Shown here in pieces: positions 1-5,055 of a stretch of 5,454 bases of DNA. Location of the stretch: NCBI GenBank assembly GCA_003694205.1, contig RFKS01000026.1, forward strand, positions 1 through 5,454, written 5' to 3'. The position numbers and the translations under genes are program-made. Position 1 is the stretch's first letter. Every line of letters starts with the position of its first letter. This DNA is from Alphaproteobacteria bacterium. GTDB lineage: Bacteria; Pseudomonadota; Alphaproteobacteria; Sphingomonadales; Rhodothalassiaceae. The notes below the pieces were generated by a model, which saw nothing but the letters and a program-made list of their open reading frames with translations, did not search any database and was not told where the DNA came from.

Positions 1-96
1 CGCAAGCCGGTGGAGACGCGTCTTGAGCTCTTCAAGCAGAAAAAGAAGAAGAACCTGATGCAAAAGCTCGAAGGGGCGGGAGAGACAAAGAAATGA
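1..96 (+). CDS. C-terminal end of an unrecognised protein (5' partial)
   Basis: Frame 1 is open from the window edge to TGA at 94-96 and gives 31 residues that begin RKPVETRLELF and end EGAGETKK. The tail is strongly basic, with a run of five lysine or glutamine residues (KQKKKK) near its middle, which suggests a solvent-exposed end. I cannot name the family from this fragment. It is taken as a real gene because its stop overlaps the ATG of the next gene (ATGA at 93-96), the classic sign of translational coupling in one operon, and because no other plus-strand reading explains these bases. The start and most of the protein lie upstream of the window. Confidence 0.6.
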   Translation, partial: RKPVETRLELFKQKKKKNLMQKLEGAGETKK

Positions 97-599
97 GGCG
101 CATCGCCTTCGCCACCCTGTCGCTGCTTATCGCGGTTCTCGCCGTGCCAGCCTTCGGGCACAGCTTCTATGCGGCGCTGACGCGGATCAACTACAATGCC
201 CGCGCGGGCACCATCGAGGTCATCCATCGCCTCGTCGCGCACGACATGGAGGCGGTGCTGTCGGCGGCGGCCGGCGAGCGCCTCACTTTCGACGGCGCCA
301 CCCGCGCCCGCGCCGAGGCCGATGCCGGCGCCTATCTTGCGGCCCATTTCACCCTCGTCGCGGGCGATCGGCCGCTGCCTCTCGAATTCGTCGGTACGGA
401 GCTCGATGGCGATGATCTCTTCGCCTATTTCGAGGCGCCGATCGCCGCGCCGCCAAAACGGCTCAAGATCCGCGACCGGATCTTCACCGCGGAGCTTCCG
501 CAACAGCGCAACCTCGTCGTCGCCACCATCGGTGGCGCCACGGCTTCGGCCCAATTCACCCGCGACACGGACGAGGGCACCCTCGAGCTCGCGCCCTGA
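93..599 (+). CDS. Secreted DUF6702-like protein
   Basis: The protein has 168 residues. Residues 1-22 form a signal peptide: MRR, a hydrophobic core, and a PAFG cleavage site just before His23. The mature protein begins HSFYAALTRINYN and continues with an IEVIHRLVAHDME stretch around residues 41-53. A mature start with His-x-[FY] followed by an 'N-hydrophobic-N' turn and a beta strand is the pattern I associate with DUF6702, a periplasmic family of unknown function. The rest is a predicted beta-rich domain, with FTLVAG (86-91), an acidic turn DGDD (105-108) and LFAYFEAP (109-116). There are no cysteines. The ATG overlaps the upstream stop, and GGGAG at 78-82 is a possible ribosome site 10 bases away. 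Family assignment is by eye and the function is unknown. Export is far more certain than the family name. Confidence 0.8.
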   Translation: MRRIAFATLSLLIAVLAVPAFGHSFYAALTRINYNARAGTIEVIHRLVAHDMEAVLSAAAGERLTFDGATRARAEADAGAYLAAHFTLVAGDRPLPLEFVGTELDGDDLFAYFEAPIAAPPKRLKIRDRIFTAELPQQRNLVVATIGGATASAQFTRDTDEGTLELAP

Positions 600-664
600 G
601 AAGAGACTTGTTCCGGCTCATGCAGCGCCATAGAAGGAAGCCTCGAGGCACAACGAGTGAGACC

Positions 665-1027
665 ATGCGAAACTGCCGCATCCTTCTGTTTTCGACCCTT
701 GCCTGCCTTCTCGCCGGGGGGGCGCCGGCGGCACAGGCAGCGGGCCAGGGCGCGGCGCCGCACGGGAGTCCGCTGTTGCAGCTGGCCCGGGAGCTCGGCC
801 GCGCCGCGGGCAATGCCGAATTCTGCGCCTATGACGAGGATGTGGTCGAGGATTTCATCGCCCGTGCGCTCGCGCGTCTGGCCAAGGAAACGAAGGACCA
901 GGCGCTGCTCGCGGGCGGTCGCATCGAGTTCAACAGTCACGCCGCGCACGGCCGCGCGAGCGGCCCCGACGAGGGCTGCGAAGCCTTCGCCCTCACCTTC
1001 GCCGCCATGAAACGCCAGCTTAACTGA
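665..1027 (+). CDS. Small secreted protein with two cysteines in its mature part, function unknown
   Basis: The protein has 120 residues from ATG 665. Residues 1-26 look like a signal peptide: MRNCR, then ILLFSTLACLLAGG, then a PAAQA cleavage region. The mature part is about 94 residues, helix-rich, with only two cysteines, Cys54 (AEFCAYDEDV) and Cys105 (DEGCEAF), well placed to form a disulfide in the periplasm. The frame is also open upstream, with TTG 608 and ATG 620, but those starts would put about 15-19 polar residues ahead of the signal peptide, so 665 is preferred. The ribosome site is weak (GAGTGAGA just upstream). The gene follows the DUF6702-like gene by 65 bases on the same strand and may share its transcript. 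I do not recognise a family. The LAC in the leader lies too early and has a hydrophobic stretch after it, so this is not a lipoprotein. Confidence 0.65.
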   Translation: MRNCRILLFSTLACLLAGGAPAAQAAGQGAAPHGSPLLQLARELGRAAGNAEFCAYDEDVVEDFIARALARLAKETKDQALLAGGRIEFNSHAAHGRASGPDEGCEAFALTFAAMKRQLN

Positions 1028-1060
1028 GCGGCCCGGATCGCGGCCCCGGCGCTTCCCGCT

Positions 1061-1879
1061 TCAATTGTTGGGACGGAAGCGGATCGAGGATCCCGACACG
1101 ATGGGTTGGAGGATCCGACCACCCTCGACAGAAAGCTCATTCGGGCCACTCAGTCGCACGATAATCGGCCCTTCGATCAGGTCTGCCTTCTCCGGCCACA
1201 CAGCCTCCATCGCGCGCTCGACGAAAAAGGCAAGCGTGGGGCCCACGCGGTCACTGGCATCGGTTTCGGCAAAGGCAAATTTCGGGCCCGTGTAATTCCG
1301 CCGCACCGTCTCGCGAATGACGAGATTGCTCCGGATCCGCTTCTCGCCCACCTTTTTGCCCTTCGCGTCATGGACGATGATCTTGCCGCGAATGAAACTG
1401 TTCGCACCGCTGATCGCGGCCACCGAATGATCATCGATCTTGAGCCGCTCGATCTTGTAGCGGATGTGGCCGCGGAACTCCGGTAGTGCGCGCGCGAGAT
1501 TGGCACGCGTCATGGCGCGGACGAGATTCTCGACCGAGTAACTTTCAAGATCCGGAATCAGGGCCTCCCCTGCCCAGCGCGCACCCGCGGTTTCCGCATG
1601 CGCGAAGCGCTGGATGCTGCGCGAGGACAGGGCGTCATCCATGCGGTTCATGCGGAAGCGCTCCTCGCGGATGCGCTCGACCCGGTTGACGGCTGGCATC
1701 ACCCGGTTCAGCCGTTTCGAGAACTGAACCTCGATGGCAACCGCTTCCGCGTCCTCCGCCTCATCCTGCGGTTCACCCGCCGCAACCTGGCTACCGCCGA
1801 GCAGCGTCGCGATGATGCAGGCGAGCACCTGCATTCTGCGCCACAGGCCGGAGCCGGTATGCGGGGGCCGGGAGGACAT
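1061..1879 (-). CDS. Exported protein of unrecognised family, second copy of a tandem paralogue pair
   Basis: The protein has 272 residues. Residues 1-15 are a long n-region ending in WRR, followed by a hydrophobic segment (about 17-29) and SQVAA before an acidic stretch (EPQDEAEDAE, 36-45). Export is therefore likely, and the only cysteine (21) lies inside the leader. Residues 102-254 align without gaps to the neighbouring gene product: 82 of 153 positions are identical by hand count. Shared blocks include WAGE-LIPD, Y-VENLV, FRG-IRY, DHSVA, GPK-AF-ET--SDRVGP and VR-SGPNE. Unlike its neighbour it has about 18 extra C-terminal residues (RILQPIVSGSS, then a basic end). ATG 1879 is 2 bases after the neighbour's stop, so translation is probably coupled. 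GGGAGG lies 12 bases upstream, inside the neighbour's last codons. Met16 is an alternative start that would give a shorter leader but has no ribosome site. Function unknown. Confidence 0.85.
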   Translation of the reverse strand: MSSRPPHTGSGLWRRMQVLACIIATLLGGSQVAAGEPQDEAEDAEAVAIEVQFSKRLNRVMPAVNRVERIREERFRMNRMDDALSSRSIQRFAHAETAGARWAGEALIPDLESYSVENLVRAMTRANLARALPEFRGHIRYKIERLKIDDHSVAAISGANSFIRGKIIVHDAKGKKVGEKRIRSNLVIRETVRRNYTGPKFAFAETDASDRVGPTLAFFVERAMEAVWPEKADLIEGPIIVRLSGPNELSVEGGRILQPIVSGSSIRFRPNN

Positions 1880-1881
1880 GA

Positions 1882-2607
1882 TCAGAAGGAGCCTCCCTCG
1901 ATGATGGTCTCGTTGGGCCCGCTGACCCGCACGAGCACGGGGCCGTGGATCTCATCCTTGCGGTCCGGCCACAGTCTCTCAAGGGCCTTTTCGACGAAAT
2001 AGCTGAGCACCGGCCCCACCCGGTCCGAGTCTTCGGTCTCGAGAAAGGCGTATTTCGGCCCCTTGTAAGAGGTATCGACCGTGGGGTCGACGACCAGATT
2101 GGCCGAAATCTTTTCCGTCCTGAGCACCTTGCCGTCGGAGTCGATGAGGCTCACCTTGCCGATCACATAGCTGCTCACCCCACGCAGAAGGGCAACGCTG
2201 TGATCGGAGGTCTTGATGCTCCTGATCTCATAGCGGATGGTGCCGCGAAAATCCGGAACCGCCCGATTGATATTGTCGGCGGTCAGGGCCTTGACGAGGT
2301 TTTCCACCGTGTACTCGTCGACATCGGGAATGAGGCGCTCGCCGGCCCAGACGGTGCCTTCGGTCTGGTTTTTCGCGAAGCGGTGAACGGCGGTCTCGCG
2401 CGGATTGGGGCGGTCCGTGCCGTTCTTCCTGAAGCGTTTTTCGAGCGTCTGCTCGACGCGATTGATGCGCTCCATGTTCTTCGCCAGTTTCGGCGAGAAG
2501 ACGACCTCGACGCTGTATCCGTTCATCGGTGGCGCGATTGTCGCCCCGGCGGGCATCGCAATCAGAACCGCGGCCACGGTCGCAAGCGAAGCGATGAGGC
2601 GGGCCAT
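1882..2607 (-). CDS. Exported protein of unrecognised family, first copy of a tandem paralogue pair
   Basis: The protein has 241 residues from ATG 2607. This start is chosen because AAGGAGG lies 5 bases upstream and because it begins a clean signal peptide (MARLIASLATVAAVLIAMPAGA, residues 1-22). The longer reading from 2718 would put 37 unsupported residues ahead of it. There is no cysteine anywhere in the protein. Residues 33-60 are probably helical (VEVVFSPKL, then INRVEQTLEKRFR). Residues 87-239 are the conserved core shared with the next gene, and the most conserved block is GPKYAFLETEDSDRVGP (183-199). The overall plan, a strand-helix domain with a conserved aromatic-acid-glycine block after a leader, recalls periplasmic accessory proteins such as the DUF4410 or DUF6778 groups, but this is only a resemblance and I found no firm match. 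The gene is first in a two-gene minus-strand unit and is divergent from the yceI-like gene. Confidence 0.85.
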   Translation of the reverse strand: MARLIASLATVAAVLIAMPAGATIAPPMNGYSVEVVFSPKLAKNMERINRVEQTLEKRFRKNGTDRPNPRETAVHRFAKNQTEGTVWAGERLIPDVDEYTVENLVKALTADNINRAVPDFRGTIRYEIRSIKTSDHSVALLRGVSSYVIGKVSLIDSDGKVLRTEKISANLVVDPTVDTSYKGPKYAFLETEDSDRVGPVLSYFVEKALERLWPDRKDEIHGPVLVRVSGPNETIIEGGSF

Positions 2608-2657
2608 GGGAGCCTCCTTCAATCCGTTTTCCAGATGTCGCACAATATGGCACGATA

Positions 2658-2674
2658 GCTGAACCCCGGCTGAA
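2658..2674. repeat. Short direct repeat, GCTGAA twice at an 11-base period, in a divergent intergenic region
   Basis: GCTGAA occurs at 2658-2663 and 2669-2674, start to start 11 bases apart, separated by CCCCG. The spacing places both copies on nearly the same face of the helix. The site lies in the 119-base gap between the divergent starts at 2607 (minus) and 2727 (plus), where a regulator could affect both sides. No convincing sigma-70 promoter was found on either strand in this gap. A six-base repeat can easily arise by chance, so it is listed only as a possible operator. Confidence 0.2.
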
Positions 2675-2726
2675 TGGAAGGGGCCGCTCCCGCGGTTCGG
2701 CAGCCGCGGGTGGTACAAGGGACGCT

Positions 2727-3374
2727 GTGCGGCGGCGATCGATGCGGCGACGCGGAATTCTCATCCTCTGTTTCGTGCTTGGCGGCTGTGCCGGGATCGA
2801 GCGCGGAATCGCCGTGCTCACCCACGCGCCGAGCCTCGACCCGGCACGCGCACCGGCCGGCACCTATCATGCCGATCCGGCGCACACGACGATCCAATTC
2901 GGTGTCGGCCATCTCGGCTATTCGACCTATCTCGGGCGTTTTGACCGGGTCGATGCCGAGCTCGGTTTCAGCCCCAAGGACCCGATCGCGAGCACGCTGG
3001 TCGTGCGCATTCCCGTGGCCAGCGTCGACAGCAACAATCCCGCCGTCGACGAGGCCCTGCGCGAGGAGCTGTTCGATGCCGCGCATCATCCCGATATCGT
3101 TTTTCGCGCCACGCGCATCGAGGCGAGCGGCGAGAATCGGGGTCGGCTCATCGGAGATCTGGCGATGGGGGGACGAACGAACCAAGTGACGCTCGACGTG
3201 GTCTTCAACGGCGCGGCAAAGAATCCGCTCACCGGGGTGCCGACGATGGGATTCTCGGCCACAGCGACGATCGATCGTGGGCGCTGGGGCCTGGCCAAAT
3301 GGTACCCGGCCGTGGCCCGCGAGGTGGCGATCCGCATCGAGGTCGAGTTCGTGCTCGAGGAGGACGTCGACTAG
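2727..3374 (+). CDS. YceI-family lipoprotein
   Basis: The protein has 215 residues. YceI proteins are periplasmic lipocalin-like beta barrels that bind long isoprenoid or other amphiphilic molecules; the ligand here is unknown. Family marks are clear: YHADPAHTTIQFGVGHLG (47-64), the GRFDRVDAEL turn (70-79), ELFDAAHHPDIVFRA (114-128), GDLAMGGRTNQVTLDVVF (143-160), and the closing DRGRWGL and EVAIRIEVEF strands (183-208). The leader is arginine-rich and ends in a lipobox, VLGG before Cys21, so the protein is predicted to be lipidated. Ala at +2 favours the outer membrane. Most YceI proteins have a plain signal peptide, so lipidation is a variation. GTG 2727 has AAGGGA 4 bases upstream. ATG 2742 is the alternative but lacks a ribosome site, and both starts keep the lipobox. 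Residues 22-44 form a linker before the barrel. Confidence 0.93.
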   Translation: MRRRSMRRRGILILCFVLGGCAGIERGIAVLTHAPSLDPARAPAGTYHADPAHTTIQFGVGHLGYSTYLGRFDRVDAELGFSPKDPIASTLVVRIPVASVDSNNPAVDEALREELFDAAHHPDIVFRATRIEASGENRGRLIGDLAMGGRTNQVTLDVVFNGAAKNPLTGVPTMGFSATATIDRGRWGLAKWYPAVAREVAIRIEVEFVLEEDVD

Positions 3375-3402
3375 CGCTGCAGCCCGATATGCGCCCGCTG
3401 CC

Positions 3403-4047
3403 CTATTTGGTACCGAACAGGCGGTCGCCGGCGTCGCCGAGACCGGGCAGGATATAGCCCTTCTCATTGAGCCGCTCGTCGAGCGCGGCTGTGAAGATCG
3501 GCACGTCCGGGTGTGCGCTGGTAAGCGCCGCGACGCCTTCGGGCGCCGCGACGAGGCAGAGAAAGCGGATATCCTTCGCCCCCGCCTCCTTGAGCACATC
3601 GAGCGCCGCGACCGCCGAATTGCCCGTCGCCAGCATCGGATCGACGACAAGGCACAGGCGCTCCGAGAGCGCCTGCGGCATCTTGAAATAGTATTTCACC
3701 GCTTGCAGCGACTCATGATCGCGATAAAGCCCGACATGCCCCACCCGGGCCGAGGGCACGAGGTCGAGAAGCCCCTGCAGGAGGCCGTCGCCGGCACGCA
3801 TGATGGAGACGAAGCAGAGCTTCTTGCCCGAAAGCTGCATCGCTTGCATAGGCATGAGCGGGGTCTCGATCTGTACCGGCTCGAGCGGCAGGTCGCGTGT
3901 CACCTCATAGCCGAGCAGGTGGCTGATCTCGCGCAGCAGCTGGCGAAACTGCGCCGAGGAGGTGTCGCGGCGCCGCATCAGCGTCAGCTTGTGCTGCACC
4001 AGCGGATGGTCGATGACGGTGAGTTGGCGCGGCGCCGGCTTCTGCAT
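3403..4047 (-). CDS. upp: Uracil phosphoribosyltransferase
   Basis: The protein has 214 residues, close to the 208 of the Escherichia coli enzyme. It converts uracil and PRPP to UMP and pyrophosphate in the cytoplasm, the pyrimidine salvage step. The N-terminal block [12 protein letters not shown] (14-25) is typical. [10 protein letters not shown] (81-90) corresponds to the conserved ILRAG loop. The PRPP-binding signature is [12 protein letters not shown] (134-145), with the usual second glycine of ATGGS replaced by Asn. The segment [11 protein letters not shown] (165-175) and the C-terminal uracil-binding segment [18 protein letters not shown] (197-214) are intact. ATG 4047 has GGAGG 5 bases upstream. 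It converges on the yceI-like gene with 28 bases between stop codons and lies downstream of the tRNA on the same strand. No uracil transporter or pyrimidine regulator is adjacent. Confidence 0.97.
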   Translation of the reverse strand: MQKPAPRQLTVIDHPLVQHKLTLMRRRDTSSAQFRQLLREISHLLGYEVTRDLPLEPVQIETPLMPMQAMQLSGKKLCFVSIMRAGDGLLQGLLDLVPSARVGHVGLYRDHESLQAVKYYFKMPQALSERLCLVVDPMLATGNSAVAALDVLKEAGAKDIRFLCLVAAPEGVAALTSAHPDVPIFTAALDERLNEKGYILPGLGDAGDRLFGTK

Positions 4048-4074
4048 ACGTGCCTCCGGAATTCTGTTGCGCGC

Positions 4075-4103
4075 ACTTGACCATCATCGGTGCAAAGGAT
4101 CAA
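4075..4103 (-). promoter_or_regulatory. Weak candidate promoter for upp
   Basis: On the minus strand TTGATC (4098-4103) resembles a -35 box and lies 17 bases from TCAAGT (4075-4080), which is only a poor -10 box. The pair is placed about 27 bases upstream of the upp start at 4047. The -10 match is so weak that transcription from the tRNA promoter upstream is an equal possibility. Confidence 0.2.
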
Positions 4104-4112
4104 GAGCCGGAG

Positions 4113-4126
4113 GCGCCGGCCCGCCG
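4113..4126 (-). other. GC-only inverted repeat downstream of the tRNA
   Basis: GCCGG and CCGGC flank a four-base CCCG loop, giving a short hairpin about 20 bases past the 3' end of the tRNA. It has no run of T after it on the minus strand, so it does not qualify as an intrinsic terminator. It could still serve as an RNA processing or stalling structure between the tRNA and upp. Confidence 0.25.
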
Positions 4127-4146
4127 GCTTGCGCGGGGGAGGGGAA

Positions 4147-4221
4147 TGGTGGGCGCGGCAAGATTCGAACTTGCGACCCCTGCGGTGTGAACACAGTGCT
4201 CTACCACTGAGCTACGCGCCC
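4147..4221 (-). tRNA. tRNA-Val (anticodon CAC)
   Basis: The minus strand folds as a complete 75-base cloverleaf. The acceptor stem GGGCGCG pairs with CGCGCCC. The D arm is GCTC-AGTGGTA-GAGC. The anticodon stem CTGTG pairs with CGCAG (one T-G wobble) around the seven-base loop TTCACAC, so positions 34-36 read CAC, which decodes the valine codon GUG. The variable loop has five bases (GGGTC), and the T arm is GCAAG-TTCGAAT-CTTGC. The discriminator is A at 4150, and CCA is encoded at 4147-4149. It sits between the upstream region of upp and a divergent membrane-protein gene. No integrase or repeated 3' end is present, so there is no sign of use as an integration site. Confidence 0.96.
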
Positions 4222-4238
4222 GTGTATGACGGATGCGC

Positions 4239-4268
4239 CTTATAGAGCCTGCGCCGGCGTCGAGGCAA
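4239..4268 (-). promoter_or_regulatory. Likely promoter of the tRNA-Val gene
   Basis: On the minus strand the box TTGCCT (4263-4268, four of six matches to the sigma-70 -35 consensus) is separated by 18 bases from TATAAG (4239-4244, five of six matches to the -10 consensus). Transcription would start near 4232, about ten bases before the mature tRNA end at 4221. This short leader is usual for a bacterial tRNA transcript. This is the best promoter-like sequence seen in the window. Confidence 0.5.
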
Positions 4269-4320
4269 TGCTTTTTGCCGCCGTCCGCTGGCTGCGCAAC
4301 GCAACCGGTCTCCTCGCGCC

Positions 4321-4533
4321 ATGTCGCTCGCCGTCACCCTCGCCCTTCTTGCCATCGCCGCCCTCGCGCTCGGCTTTCTCATCTGGCGTGACCGCCGGCC
4401 CTATGTGCCGGGCGCGCCGCCGCTCGTGCCGCGCGGGCTTTTGCAATTCGTCCTCGTGCTCATGATCTTCATCCTGCTCGCGCATCTCGTCTCGCTCCTG
4501 ACCGGCGTTCCCTTTCGCGGCCGATTCGGCTAA
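4321..4533 (+). CDS. Small membrane protein with two predicted spans
   Basis: The protein has 70 residues. There are two hydrophobic segments at about residues 3-22 and 39-61, joined by a basic, proline-rich loop (WRDRRPYVPGAPPLVPRG, 22-39) and followed by a short basic end (PFRGRFG). By the positive-inside rule the loop should face the cytoplasm. The pattern RRP-(x)6-PPLVP followed by LAHLVSLLTG looks like a conserved small membrane protein of alphaproteobacteria whose function I do not know. ATG 4321 has no good ribosome site. It is kept because it starts exactly at the first span and the frame shows typical GC-rich third positions. It is the first gene of a plus-strand run with the Nudix gene, and is divergent from the tRNA. 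A chance hydrophobic frame is less likely but possible. Confidence 0.72.
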   Translation: MSLAVTLALLAIAALALGFLIWRDRRPYVPGAPPLVPRGLLQFVLVLMIFILLAHLVSLLTGVPFRGRFG

Positions 4534-4568
4534 GGGTGGCGGGTCCTGCCAAGAAGCTCCGAGGCCCC

Positions 4569-5045
4569 ATGCACGGCGATCTGATCCCCACCGACCCGGC
4601 CACGCTTGCCGCGATCGAGAAGGCGGCCGGAGACCTTCCCGTCTCGGCCAAGGCGGTCATGGTCTGCCGTGGCCACATTCTCCTCCTGCGCCAGCGCAAG
4701 AACGGCTGGTGGGAGTTGCCGGGGGGGCGCCATGACGAGGGCGACGCGACGGTGCTCGATTGCCTGGTGCGCGAGGTCACCGAGGAGACCGGGCTCGCGC
4801 CCACCGTAATCGGCGTTCTCGACCACTGGGTCCGGGTCAAGGCGAACGGACGAAAGCGTTTTGTCATCGATTTTCTCGTCACCGCCGATGTCGCGCCCGA
4901 TCCGGAAAATATCCGGCTTTCGCGCGAGCATGACCGGGCGCTGTTCCTGGCGCCCGGCGTCGAACCGCCCGAACCGCTGCTCGAAGGCTACCGGCGGGCG
5001 ATCGACAAGGTCGCCCGGCTGCTCGACCGCCGCCTGACCGCCTGA
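4569..5045 (+). CDS. Nudix hydrolase with an unusual Nudix box
   Basis: The protein has 158 residues from ATG 4569. Nudix enzymes hydrolyse nucleoside diphosphates linked to another group; the substrate cannot be told here. The domain spans about residues 25-130, with strand AVMVCRGHILLLRQR (29-43) and GWWELPGG (46-53) leading into the Nudix helix. The helix ends with the metal-binding REVTEETGL (68-76) intact. The part before it reads GGRHDEGDATVLDCLV: aspartate replaces the usual glutamate, and eight residues rather than seven precede RE. Residues 1-24 are an N-terminal addition, and the C-terminal helix (about 136-156) is basic. ATG 4569 has GAGG 4 bases away. GTG 4536, 2 bases past the previous stop, is a possible earlier start with AAGG directly abutting it. 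Its stop is 10 bases before the next gene, so co-expression is likely. Confidence 0.9.
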   Translation: MHGDLIPTDPATLAAIEKAAGDLPVSAKAVMVCRGHILLLRQRKNGWWELPGGRHDEGDATVLDCLVREVTEETGLAPTVIGVLDHWVRVKANGRKRFVIDFLVTADVAPDPENIRLSREHDRALFLAPGVEPPEPLLEGYRRAIDKVARLLDRRLTA

Positions 5046-5055
5046 AGGGAGAGCA

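Noticed and set aside
1028..1060. Possible terminator between the convergent genes ending at 1027 and 1061
   Set aside because: The bases are GC-rich, but only four-base stems could be drawn and there is no T run on either side.
1823..1841. Twin-arginine motif (WRRMQVLA) in the second paralogue's leader
   Set aside because: It lacks the S/T-R-R-x-F-L-K context, and the sister protein has an ordinary Sec leader, so Tat export is not supported.
1945..2658. 237-residue plus-strand open frame
   Set aside because: It lies antisense to the first paralogue gene, which has a signal peptide, a strong ribosome site and a diverged homologue next door. The frame is open because of high GC at third positions.
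3375..3402. Possible terminator between yceI and upp
   Set aside because: GCTGCAGC is palindromic, but there is no longer stem and no T run.
2619..3650. 343-residue minus-strand open frame
   Set aside because: It crosses the yceI-like gene in antisense and the 3' end of upp in another frame. Both have clear family motifs, so this is a GC-driven shadow.
3277..4080. 267-residue plus-strand open frame
   Set aside because: It is antisense to upp, whose assignment is certain. The translation has no domain-like pattern.
3962..4210. Plus-strand frame ending in GKIRTCDPCGVNTVLYH
   Set aside because: The phrase is the well-known false translation of a tRNA gene read on the opposite strand; the tRNA-Val gene explains it.
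4147..4221. tRNA gene as an integration site of a mobile element
   Set aside because: No integrase, no second copy of the tRNA 3' end and no change in base composition was seen within the window.
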